DNA of 39,193 nucleotides from Terriglobia bacterium (GCA_020073665.1 JAIQEU010000026.1:1-39193), one strand, 5' to 3'. Shown: positions 17,041 to 24,522, counted from the stretch's first letter. Numbers and translations are program-made. The notes: generated by a model from the letters alone, not told the origin.

Positions 17041-17443
17041 TGGCAACCAATTTTGCCATTGCATCGGGCTCACCCTGAGAGAGGCGCTTGAATCCATGTT
17101 GTTTATACCATTCCCGCAATTTCTTCTTCGGGTAATCCTCCAGTGGACGAGCGGTCAGAACTACTCGATGGTAACCGGCGGCAGCAGCCAGTTCCTCCAC
17201 TTCTGCCAAGATGCGAGCACCTATCCCACGGTGCCGAAATTTGTCAGGCACAAACAACTCGTACAGGACCAAATCTGTGCGTTGATGTAATGGCCACCAA
17301 TCGATGGCGAGGTAGGCGATTTCTTGCCCCTCTTCGGAGACAGAATATTTCTTGGTTAGCTGACAGGCCGAGCAGTTTCTTGCCCGTTCTTGTATTTCGG
17401 TGGTTACGGCTTCTGTCCAATCCCGAAGCTCTACGATCTTCAC
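17033..17443 (-). CDS. GNAT-family N-acetyltransferase
   Basis: 136 aa from the GTG at 17443. The frame is open to a GTG at 17500, but that part overlaps repeat copy C, so the shorter form is preferred; no strong ribosome-binding site supports either. The acetyl-CoA-binding motif A is VPDKFRHRGIGARILAEVEE; motif B follows as YHRVVLTARPLEDYPKKKL, then WYKQHGFKRL. The acceptor is unknown. The end of the gene runs into repeat arm B, whose TCAATGA sequence supplies the last Gln codon and the stop. With arms on both sides it looks like cargo of the repeat family. Confidence 0.8.
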   Translation of the reverse strand: MKIVELRDWTEAVTTEIQERARNCSACQLTKKYSVSEEGQEIAYLAIDWWPLHQRTDLVLYELFVPDKFRHRGIGARILAEVEELAAAAGYHRVVLTARPLEDYPKKKLREWYKQHGFKRLSQGEPDAMAKLVASQ

Positions 17444-17476
17444 AGATGACCACTGTACGCCCGTTGCATGTTCTTC

Positions 17477-17552
17477 ATTGTCGTAATCAGGCGATAGCAC
17501 TCATTGACCTCGCCCAGAGGGGTTTTGAGTGAAACCGGGATGTTACGCCAAC
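17477..17552. repeat. Dispersed palindromic repeat, copy C (complete)
   Basis: Left arm: ATTGTCGTAATCAGGCGATA then GCACTCATTGACC (17477-17509). Right arm: GGGGTTTTGAGTGAAAC ... TTACGCCAAC (17519-17552). The arms pair imperfectly around a short GC-rich centre. It sits between the GNAT gene and the small membrane-protein gene, inside the larger element or at its left edge. Confidence 0.75.
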
Positions 17553-17585
17553 TAGGACTCTTTGCTGACATTCCAATAATGTTCG

Positions 17586-17915
17586 CTAGGCGCGTTTTGC
17601 GCTGGTACGAAGGGCACCCCGGAGAAGGCGAACGCCAAGAAAAATTAAAATGATGCTGCCCGCCAAAACTACACACACGAGAAAAAAGCTGAAAACCACG
17701 GCAGCGGCCTTTGAATGAAGGTCAGTAGCCAATTGCGTTTTGAAAAGAACACTTGACGCAATCGCGAGGATTGCCGCCATGACGTACAGCAGTCCAACCA
17801 CGAAGGCGACAACCCTTTGCGTGTAATTTTTCGGCACCCAGTCCTTTGATCCGATGCCGTGGTACGGAAGGTCGGAACGGAAAAGGTTGGGAGGTGGTCG
17901 GTCAATCTGGCGCAT
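17586..17915 (-). CDS. Small two-TM membrane protein, unknown function
   Basis: 109 aa from the ATG at 17915 (a GTG at 17918 is also in frame), with AGGTG just upstream. Two hydrophobic helices are visible (~32-55 and ~71-97) with a short polar loop and a basic C-terminus (RGALRTSAKRA). It starts 13 bases after the PolB stop, so it is probably the last gene of the HTH-HNH-PolB operon. I recognise no family, and casposon cargo genes are variable. Confidence 0.65.
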   Translation of the reverse strand: MRQIDRPPPNLFRSDLPYHGIGSKDWVPKNYTQRVVAFVVGLLYVMAAILAIASSVLFKTQLATDLHSKAAAVVFSFFLVCVVLAGSIILIFLGVRLLRGALRTSAKRA

Positions 17916-17928
17916 CACACCTGAAAGT

Positions 17929-20223
17929 TTAGCTCAAGGCGGGTGCGGGGCGAATCCACGCTTCTGGAATCCAGTCGCGATCTTCGCTCTCTAGGTCGAG
18001 TGGGTTTCTCAGATGGCCGAGCCCATGCTCAGAACACCGGTCTTCATGATTGTTTATACCCTCCCGAAGCAGGACGGGATTGCCGTCCTCATCCCGCAGA
18101 AATAGCGCATAACGCTTCGCCGAGATTGCCAGGCAGTAGAGTTGCCGCTGGCTGCCGGTTATCGGGTCAAAGTTGTCACGCTCGATCTTAAGGATGGAGC
18201 GTAACTTTGGGTGGTATGGACTGAGCGGAGCAAAGCCTTTTGATATGCCCTCAACCTGTGCCCACGACAGTGCTTTGACGGCACCATGGCCATCCTTCAT
18301 CTCAAACGGGCCTCCAGGGCACCAAACCATGCCGCCGTGCTCCGTAGCCGCAATGGCCATGGAGTCGGTGTCCTCCATTACATCGGTGCCCCCCAACTCC
18401 GAGATACAGTGTTCAAGCAACGCCAGCATGAGGCGCGCCGCACCAGTAATCAGCGAGGCGAGCGGCGGAAAGCAATATTCGCCGGGCACGTCTGGATGTG
18501 CTACGCGGCACAAGAACGGTTCAGCATCAATTCCATGACACATCACCTTGACCACATCGTCCGCTTCCTGCCGATTCATTTCCGCATAGATCCCGTAGCT
18601 TGTGGCGCTTGCGAGAACTTTGAGTGCTTTCTCAAGCCTCTTTCCTTCTATGTCGGAGAGGTCGGCGTGTGAAGGCAAGCGGAGGCGTTCCTCGATGATG
18701 ACCTTAAAGAAGTCCTGGCTTCTAGGGTCGATCTCAACCGTTCCCCTCAGCTTTGTGGGTGTCAGTCCCGGCAGCGTCCCGCAGGGCTCGATGCGAAAGG
18801 CATCGATGATTTTGGGAATGCGACCGGTTCGGAGCACGGAAACGACAACATCGGGAATCGAAAACCATAGTGCATCGTCTTTCCCAGCATAGAGATGATT
18901 TATGGCTACCTGCCAGTCGTTGCTTGCCATGCTGTATTTGCTGCGAGTCGGCAAAATGTCGCCGTCCGGGACGACTTGAACGAACCCCGTCATGTGTTTC
19001 CACGTTTTCGGGTCAAAGAGTTTGTCAGTAGTCAACCCTCGCAGGAATTTTTCGATCTCCTCCCGACAGTGCTCCGCAACCCGGATTTCACGGGCAGTCA
19101 CAAACCGCCAGAGGTGCATGAGACTGTTCACGGTGGGATACATCGAAAGAAAATCCGTGTACACCACTGGACACACCACTTTTCGAATATGCACGCTGGT
19201 TCGCCCACCAAAAAATGCGCTTTGTGCGTACCCGAGATATCTCTTGGGGAAGCTTGGCTGCCGCTCAAGAATCGGCTCGATCCCCATGGCCCTTAAGTAC
19301 CCCTTGCCGATGGAGGCCGGTGAGTACGCCTGCGTGGCCTGAAGGGCTATCGGATGCCTAGCAAATTCTTCGAGCAGCTTGAACGCCAATGCAGACGTCG
19401 CCAGTACCTCGCGGCGGTTGTAGTCGATGTACTCTTCCGCGACGACGCTATGGCGTACCGGAAGTTGTTTCCCATGTTCTACACGGAATGCTTCGCATGC
19501 TGTCTCCAACGAATAGCCTTTGTCGGTTAGCGCAAACGCAAGGGTCCGCAGATTCAGGAAGTGACCTCGAAACCTGTACCCTGGCTTTGGTTCGCCGGTC
19601 GGGGAATCTTCCGGAATCAGGTCCACCTCGTCGGGGGAGTTCCGTGCAGCGAAGCCTATGAGTGCACGATTGCGGTCGATGTACTTGATGCGAATTCTTG
19701 GCCGGTACGGATCCGCGCGCTCGCGACCCCTGTTGTCTGTATATGACCACAAGCCCAGTGAGAAGCCCCCCGTAAAGCGGCCTCGCGCAGGCGAAAAATC
19801 GAATGCCAGCTGTGATAGTAGGTACGGAAGGTCAAATCCCACGAGAAGGCAGCGAGCCTTATAGACATTTTTGTATAATTCTTCGACGAATTGCCGGCGC
19901 GTCACCAAGCGTAACTGCTGAACACCTTCCTCAACCGTGTCCGCACGATGGGTTGCTACATAATTTTCGAGGGCTTGACGATCATCTTTGGGCAGGCCGT
20001 CTTCGTAGAACAAACCTTTTTCCAGGCAGCGGGCAGCAACGATGAGGCGGTAGCTTCCAAACGTCAACTTCTGGGTTGCGTCGATTCGCGCCTCAGTGTG
20101 AAAGACAAGCATCCCCTCTGGACACTGCCCTGACCGCCGTGAATGGTTCGCTTCCTCGGCGTCGACCAGAGCAGGAAAGACCCGAACAGAGATCGGCAGC
20201 GACTTAGGCTCACGATTGGCCAT
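17929..20223 (-). CDS. Family-B DNA polymerase (casposon-type PolB)
   Basis: 764 aa. Polymerase motifs are intact: motif A YTDFLSMYPTVNSL (~355-367), motif B KALKVLASATSYGIY (~532-545), motif C EDTDSMAI (Asp618 and Asp620), and the later SAKRYAL (KxY-type). The N-terminal exonuclease-like region is recognisable but its acidic residues are altered. Exo I reads FHTEARID (His42 for the usual Asp, Glu44 kept). Exo II reads GFDLPYLLSQL (Leu135 where an Asp is usual). Exo III reads YNRREV (Glu272 for Asp). Proofreading is therefore probably impaired. In casposons PolB is thought to replicate the element. The start overlaps the end of the HNH gene by 14 bases, indicating translational coupling. Confidence 0.88.
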   Translation of the reverse strand: MANREPKSLPISVRVFPALVDAEEANHSRRSGQCPEGMLVFHTEARIDATQKLTFGSYRLIVAARCLEKGLFYEDGLPKDDRQALENYVATHRADTVEEGVQQLRLVTRRQFVEELYKNVYKARCLLVGFDLPYLLSQLAFDFSPARGRFTGGFSLGLWSYTDNRGRERADPYRPRIRIKYIDRNRALIGFAARNSPDEVDLIPEDSPTGEPKPGYRFRGHFLNLRTLAFALTDKGYSLETACEAFRVEHGKQLPVRHSVVAEEYIDYNRREVLATSALAFKLLEEFARHPIALQATQAYSPASIGKGYLRAMGIEPILERQPSFPKRYLGYAQSAFFGGRTSVHIRKVVCPVVYTDFLSMYPTVNSLMHLWRFVTAREIRVAEHCREEIEKFLRGLTTDKLFDPKTWKHMTGFVQVVPDGDILPTRSKYSMASNDWQVAINHLYAGKDDALWFSIPDVVVSVLRTGRIPKIIDAFRIEPCGTLPGLTPTKLRGTVEIDPRSQDFFKVIIEERLRLPSHADLSDIEGKRLEKALKVLASATSYGIYAEMNRQEADDVVKVMCHGIDAEPFLCRVAHPDVPGEYCFPPLASLITGAARLMLALLEHCISELGGTDVMEDTDSMAIAATEHGGMVWCPGGPFEMKDGHGAVKALSWAQVEGISKGFAPLSPYHPKLRSILKIERDNFDPITGSQRQLYCLAISAKRYALFLRDEDGNPVLLREGINNHEDRCSEHGLGHLRNPLDLESEDRDWIPEAWIRPAPALS

Positions 20224-20725
20224 TGGACCTGTCTTTCGGAGCGAACTGTTCTATTTCCGTCTTGACCCACCATCGCGGTCCTAACTTTCTCACCTGAAAT
20301 TCATCGAGTTTTTCCAGCATGTCCGCAGTCCAAAGCAAACCCATTTCGATCAGATAGAGAACCGTATCGACAAATCCACGGACGCATGCGGCAGCGGCGA
20401 GCAGTGGACTACCTTGCGGATTCGTCCGCGTTGCCTTCGGCCAATCTGCCTGGGCCACGCTGAGGCGGGCACGGTGGTCGTTTACCGGTACCGGTATCGT
20501 CGTCAGGTGGTTTGCTTTGCCAGCGAAATGATGGTTATCCAGGGTTGTAAGGCCGCTATTAGCCCGTTTACACGCTGCACATATGATTGGCTTGCTACCC
20601 GCTATCAGAGCTTCCGGTCTCTTCTCGCCGCAGGAGCAACGGCTATCGATGCCGACACGCCGCGCGGCCACAACTCTGCGGCGATGAGCCCCGCCGGGAT
20701 CAAGCATGGGTGGTTTCTTCGGCAT
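20210..20725 (-). CDS. HNH endonuclease-like protein
   Basis: 171 aa. Two Cys pairs (Cys30/Cys32 in CSCGE and Cys49/Cys52 in CAAC) precede the core DNHHFAGKANHLTTIPVPVN DHR. Here His65-His66, Asn72 or Asn82 and His84 fit the HNH order, followed by LSVAQADWP. This matches small zinc-bound HNH nucleases with an N-H-H-x-A-G-x-x-N pattern. The role is inferred: HNH nucleases recur in casposons, possibly for element processing or competition. The ATG directly follows the stop of the upstream gene (TAAATG), with AAGGAG seven to eight bases before it. Confidence 0.75.
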   Translation of the reverse strand: MPKKPPMLDPGGAHRRRVVAARRVGIDSRCSCGEKRPEALIAGSKPIICAACKRANSGLTTLDNHHFAGKANHLTTIPVPVNDHRARLSVAQADWPKATRTNPQGSPLLAAAACVRGFVDTVLYLIEMGLLWTADMLEKLDEFQVRKLGPRWWVKTEIEQFAPKDRSNGQS

Positions 20726-21292
20726 TTATGAACTCCTTGGGTACAGCGATTCGAAAGAGAGGACACCGGCCGATCCCAAACGGTCCAGTTCACGGAGATC
20801 CGTCAGCAAAGCGACTCGTTTTCCATTTGCGTCGACGATGTGCTTGCCCCGGAACTTCGCGAGCGCGGAGGCATCGCCGGTTTCGAGGTAGCGCTCGACG
20901 GCAGCCGAATGCTTACCTGCTTTGCTGGCTTGGCGGGAGTCACGGGTTGCTATCTCCAGCAGCCCTTTGCGCTTTGAGATCACAACTACTACACGCAACA
21001 GGCGATCATGGCTTTTGGCAGTGTATTGCCCGTTCTTGAGCTTTCGTAAGGCTGAGCCGCCCAACCGGATCACGCTGCGGGGAGCAACTTCGAACTCGTT
21101 TGAGGCTTTCGGAAGCGATACGCCATCTGCTCTCATTTTCGAGACAGTGTTAGCGACGCCAATCCAAGTCTCCTGAATGGATCCGGGCATCGCGAAGAAT
21201 TCTTCGACGGTTCGCGGTGGGACAACCTTTCTTGCCGATTGAGAAGACCGGTGCTTCTTGCCCACCTTCCGTCGTGTGTGCTTGGTTTTCAT
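20726..21292 (-). CDS. Putative small DNA-binding protein, unknown function
   Basis: 188 aa from the ATG at 21292, with GGAAGGGGA about six bases upstream; an ATG at 21298 overlaps that site. The N-terminus is very basic (KTKHTRRKVGKKHR). Residues ~45-75 look like a helix-turn-helix (DGVSLPKASNEFEVAPRSVI), followed by RLGGSALRKLKNGQY. The C-terminal half carries RDSRQASKAGKH and a conserved-looking end, LLTDLRELDRLGSAGVLSFE. I do not know a named family. It is the first gene of the operon leading to HNH and PolB, so a regulatory or recombination-accessory role is plausible but unproven. Confidence 0.65.
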   Translation of the reverse strand: MKTKHTRRKVGKKHRSSQSARKVVPPRTVEEFFAMPGSIQETWIGVANTVSKMRADGVSLPKASNEFEVAPRSVIRLGGSALRKLKNGQYTAKSHDRLLRVVVVISKRKGLLEIATRDSRQASKAGKHSAAVERYLETGDASALAKFRGKHIVDANGKRVALLTDLRELDRLGSAGVLSFESLYPRSS

Positions 21293-21351
21293 ACGCATTC
21301 CCCTTCCTGTTTCGGCGCTTTCCAGCTCTCAAAAACAAGCAATAACGTAGC

Positions 21352-21380
21352 TTGACCCTGCGGTGTTCTGCTATTACAAT
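21352..21380 (+). promoter_or_regulatory. Sigma-70 promoter for the zinc-cluster / cas1 genes
   Basis: TTGACC (21352-21357), a 17-base spacer, then TACAAT (21375-21380). Spacing is ideal and both hexamers differ from consensus by one base. The expected start site near 21387 leaves a ~23-base leader containing AGGA before the ATG at 21410. The divergent operon starts at 21292, so this short region is the regulatory centre of the element. Confidence 0.75.
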
Positions 21381-21409
21381 TTATTACTAAGGCCACGGCA
21401 GGAATCCAT

Positions 21410-22069
21410 ATGTTAGATAAACATCGACGCACGTTGGCGCGCTTGGAAAGGGCCAGCATTGCCGGTGGGCTTATTCCTTCAGTCTTTCTACTTGACGACT
21501 TGATCAGATTTCTCAACGGCACCAAAACCGCCAGGGGAAAGAGGATTGTGGTCATTCTCGAAAAGATGCTTCAGCTTGAGGAGATGACTAAAACGATCGA
21601 TGGCCCAATGCTGGCTGCTTTGTCCTTGAAAAAAGTTGCCCCCGACAGGTTTCGGGTCCAATGGGAAGTTGAGAAGCAAACGGCGCTGCTTAATAGAGAA
21701 TTGAGGAAATACCGGTTCAGCCCTCGTGCTGCAGTCGCTACGGGGGGCAGCGGTGGTGCAGTCGAGTGGGTTGCGTACTGGCGAAGAGACTCACGTGAGA
21801 AGCAAGAGGAACGGCTGAGGATGATGGCAAGCGAAGCACTGGAAGTGATCCTGAAGCTAACGCAGATTGGCTATCTGAATCGTTTGAGACATTGTGCCCA
21901 GTGCCACAGATGGTTGTACGCGAAGTTCCGACACCAGACTTTCTGCTCAGTGACTTGTCAGCAGAAGAACTACACGCAAACCGATCAATGGAAAGCACAC
22001 CGGCGTGAATACATGCGTGAGTACTACCACAGCACGTACAAAGGTAGAAAGAAGCAGGTCGCGAAGTAA
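21410..22069 (+). CDS. Zinc-cluster protein, CGNR-like C-terminus
   Basis: 219 aa. The N-terminal ~150 residues are helical with no recognised motif. The C-terminus contains LRHCAQCHRWLYAKFRHQ and TFCSVTCQQKNY (Cys-x2-Cys ... Cys-x3-Cys), like the CGNR-type zinc fingers at the ends of some bacterial DNA-binding proteins, then a basic tail (WKAHRREYMREYY). AGGA lies six bases before the ATG, and a strong promoter is just upstream. It lies 39 bp before cas1 on the same strand, so the two are probably co-transcribed. A DNA-binding role is inferred. Confidence 0.7.
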   Translation: MLDKHRRTLARLERASIAGGLIPSVFLLDDLIRFLNGTKTARGKRIVVILEKMLQLEEMTKTIDGPMLAALSLKKVAPDRFRVQWEVEKQTALLNRELRKYRFSPRAAVATGGSGGAVEWVAYWRRDSREKQEERLRMMASEALEVILKLTQIGYLNRLRHCAQCHRWLYAKFRHQTFCSVTCQQKNYTQTDQWKAHRREYMREYYHSTYKGRKKQVAK

Positions 22070-22108
22070 CGGTCCCCAGACATCTCAAGAGACATCAGGA
22101 CACTCACC

Positions 22109-23655
22109 ATGAACAGCCCATTGAATAGCCATCCAGTTTTGCCCCTTACCCCGCGACACGGCGTCGCGACCCTATCCGGCTACGGCATTCAAGTTCGCGT
22201 CGACCGCGGGCATCTCTTTGTTGAAGACGGGATCGGTGCTGACCGCCGCCAAGCCAGATTTGCTCGTATCGGCCATGGTCTGAAGCGGCTAATAGTCATC
22301 GGTTCTGACGGGATGGTTTCCTTAGCTGCGCTCCGTTGGCTCGTGGACCAGGACGCGGCATTCTTGATGCTCGATCGCGATGGCTCCGTGCTCGCCACAA
22401 CTGGCCCCGTTCGGCCATCCGACGCACGACTGAGGCGCGCTCAGCAACAGCGCTCGATAACGGGGTAGGACTTGAAATTTCGCACACCTTGATCGAGGCC
22501 AAGCTACAGAGTCAAGAGCGAGTATTGCGAAAACGGTTGAACGACTCGGATGCGGCAGATGCTGTCGCAAGATTTCGAGACAGACTGTCGCTGGCTGACA
22601 GGGTCGAAGCCGTCCGGTTGCTCGAAGCGCACGCTGCAGTGTCCTACTTCGCCGCCTGGAAAAACCTCGCGGTCTTCTGGCCGAAGGCAGATTTGCGGCG
22701 AATCCCGAGCCACTGGTGCACGGTGGGAAGCAGGCACTCACCGTTGTCTGGCGGGCCACGGCTAGCCGTAACTCCGGTCCACGCGATTCTGAATTACTGC
22801 TTCGCCCTTCTGGAATCGGAGACCAGACTAGCGCTCTCGGCTCTGGGGCTTGATCCAGGGTTAGGCATGGGCCTGCATACCGACACTCCCAACCGCGACT
22901 CGCTGGCTCTGGACGTTCTCGAACCTGTCCGCCCCCAAGTGGAAAGCTGGTTGCTCGACTGGATTGCATGCCAACCTTTGCGCCGGGTTGATTTCTTTGA
23001 GACCGCGACAGGGAACTGCAGGCTTATGTCGCACTTGTGCGCCAAGCTGAGTCAGACCGCGCCCGTCTGGGGCAAGCTCGTTGCACCCTGGGCTGAATAT
23101 GTGGCGCGCATGCTTTGGAATACTACGTCTCGGTCTAAATCGAGCCGTTTGCTTTCCACACCTTTAACCCAGCAGCACCGGAGACAAGCCAAGGGCCGTC
23201 CACCATTTCCTACAGTTCAAGCACCGCAACCCGATCGCATCTGTCGTGGTTGTGGAAAACAGCTTTGCAGAGGTAAGAGATATTGTTTGGAATGCGCCGC
23301 GACGGCGACGCACGAAAACTTCGATGAGGGACGCAAGAGTGCACAGCAACCGGCATCACTTGCGAAGCGATCAGCTGCGCAACGACTCCACAGGCAAGCA
23401 ATCCAAAATTGGAAAGCCTCGGACCTTCCCGCATGGCTAACGCGCGCTGTGTTCGCAAGCCGAGTTCAACCCGCACTCGCCAGCATCCCGAAGGCCCGAA
23501 TACGTTCGGCCCTTGGGGTGAGCAAGCCGTATGCGTCGGCCATCGGCGCGGGCCGACGCCGCCCGCATCCGAGGCACTGGCTGGCGCTCGCGGAGTTGGC
23601 AGGCGTCATGCCGGAAGTACCGAATCGTCCAAATGCACCACAACCTGGTCAATGA
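22109..23655 (+). pseudogene. cas1: Solo Cas1 integrase (casposase-like), one-base frameshift
   Basis: Two overlapping frames make one protein of ~515 aa. The first (22109-22468) gives the Cas1 N-terminal domain: LTPRHGVATLSGYGIQVRV, FVEDGIGADRRQARF, VRPSDARLRRAQ. The second continues from about 22444 as ATALDNGVGLEI to the stop at 23655. A missing G at CAGCA (22442-22446; CAGGCA would restore the frame) explains the break. Catalytic residues are present: Glu in LLEAHAAVSYF (~171), His in GLHTDTPNRDS (~256), Glu in LDVLEPVRP (~270). Beyond the normal Cas1 length there is a CRGCGKQLCRGKRYCLEC zinc cluster (~378) and an HTH-like segment (RSALGVSKPYASAI, ~465). C-terminal HTH extensions are known in casposases. 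No cas2 is adjacent. It could be a sequencing error, a real inactivation or, less likely, recoding. Confidence 0.88.
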
Positions 23656-23679
23656 GTGTAACCGCGAGTTTTCGCCAAC
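23647..23679. repeat. Solo repeat arm, copy F (candidate right TIR)
   Basis: Reads GGTCAATGAGTGTAAC, then CGCGAGTTTTCGCCAAC. Its reverse complement matches the left arms at B, C and E, ending in the same GTTG and TTACACTCATTGACC. No partner arm lies beside it. The cas1 stop codon TGA (23653-23655) is inside the arm. Confidence 0.78.
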
Positions 23680-23736
23680 AAACGCATAGCTCTTCGAGTT
23701 GCTGACCATCCACTCAGAACCAAGTCGACACCTGGC

Positions 23737-24522
23737 TCAATGCGCTACAGCGCCGATCAACTTGCCCACGTGATCGCCGCAGCCGCTTATCTCAGCCATC
23801 ACGCCCGGGGCATGCCCGTGGGTGAGACCGTCGAGGTGCTCGACTACGATCAGGTCGGCAACGGTGCCGCGGATGAGTTTTGCCCGGTACTTGCTGTCTT
23901 TGAGCTGGAAGCTGGGCGTGGCGCGCGAGGTATCGTACTTCCGCGCATATCCGCTATCAATCAACGATTGGAAAGTGCTTCCCGACGACGCCGTACATGT
24001 TCCGGCGCCGGTGACCGGCTGTACTTGCACGGTCTGCGTCTGGGGAGCCAGCACGATGGGGGCGATCTGAGACTTGGTGATGTCGTAGTTCAACTTGACG
24101 GTGAAGGTCGCCTTCCCTTGAGCGTCGGTGAGGAAGCCGTTAGGGTCGAGACCGGTTCCCGCTTTGTAGCCGGCGTTGTCCGCAGCCGCAGGTCCAGCGG
24201 GAAAAACCGCGGCGAGAGTTCCCAGGTTGTCATCCGTGACCACCGCCAGACCCAGCACGGGATCGACGATAAACGGGGGCGCCGTGGCGTCGAAAAGCTG
24301 CCAGATGCTGTGCACCGCATTTGGCGTGAGACCGGAGACCCTCAGGGTGAGGGTGCTGCGTCCGTTTTCTGTACTTACGATCACCGTGCCCGCTGCACTG
24401 CTGCCATCGAGCGCCGCCAGAGTAATTGTCTGTTTGGTTCCGGCTTGAGCGTTGGTGGTCAAGCCCATGGTGGACAGAAACAAGCAGAGAACCACTGCTA
24501 ACAACGAAGTTGCTTTTCTCAT
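23737..24522 (-). CDS. Secreted protein of unknown function
   Basis: 261 aa from the ATG at 24522, which has AAGGA eight bases upstream (an ATG at 24531 sits too close to that site). Signal peptide MRKATSLLAVVLCLFLSTMG ... AQA. The mature part is beta-rich: ALDGSSAAGTVIVSTENGRS, LTLRVSGLTPNAVHSIWQLF and GKATFTVKLNYDI resemble domains in secreted acidobacterial proteins with CHRD-like strands. Two cysteines (CTAS and SGCGDH) may form a disulphide. I do not assign a function. It lies just outside the right end of the mobile element. Confidence 0.75.
   Translation of the reverse strand: MRKATSLLAVVLCLFLSTMGLTTNAQAGTKQTITLAALDGSSAAGTVIVSTENGRSTLTLRVSGLTPNAVHSIWQLFDATAPPFIVDPVLGLAVVTDDNLGTLAAVFPAGPAAADNAGYKAGTGLDPNGFLTDAQGKATFTVKLNYDITKSQIAPIVLAPQTQTVQVQPVTGAGTCTASSGSTFQSLIDSGYARKYDTSRATPSFQLKDSKYRAKLIRGTVADLIVVEHLDGLTHGHAPGVMAEISGCGDHVGKLIGAVAH

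Larger units (their letters stand above)
17012..23679. mobile_element. Casposon-like element (Cas1 + PolB + HNH)
   Basis: The block contains a family-B DNA polymerase, an HNH nuclease, two small putative DNA-binding proteins and a solo Cas1. It is bounded by inverted copies of one repeat arm at 17012-17040 and 23647-23679 (identical over TTACACTCATTGAC, ending in GTTG/CAAC). Cas1 plus PolB within terminal inverted repeats, often with HNH nucleases, is the defining set of casposons. There is no cas2, effector or CRISPR array. The left boundary is uncertain: copy C at 17477 could instead be the end, which would exclude the GNAT gene. I found no exact target-site duplication. A weak match, ATAGCT, directly precedes the left arm (17006-17011) and lies at 23686-23691 on the right. 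The broken cas1 suggests this copy may be inactive. Confidence 0.65.

Noticed and set aside
15690-17560. Integron attC sites
   Set aside because: The gene-plus-palindrome layout is similar, but the ends do not carry the GTTRRRY / RYYYAAC core sites, there is no integron integrase, and the same repeat occurs far away without gene cassettes.
17440-17676. 78-codon minus-strand frame across repeat copy C
   Set aside because: Its codons come mostly from the repeat and the translation has no recognisable feature.
22442-22450. Programmed -1 frameshift in cas1
   Set aside because: The junction CAGCAACAG has no X-XXY-YYZ slippery heptamer and no evident downstream pseudoknot; a one-base deletion explains it better.
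22109-23655. Cas1 as part of a CRISPR-Cas adaptation module
   Set aside because: No cas2, no cas4, no effector gene and no direct-repeat/spacer array are seen; the neighbours are PolB and HNH.
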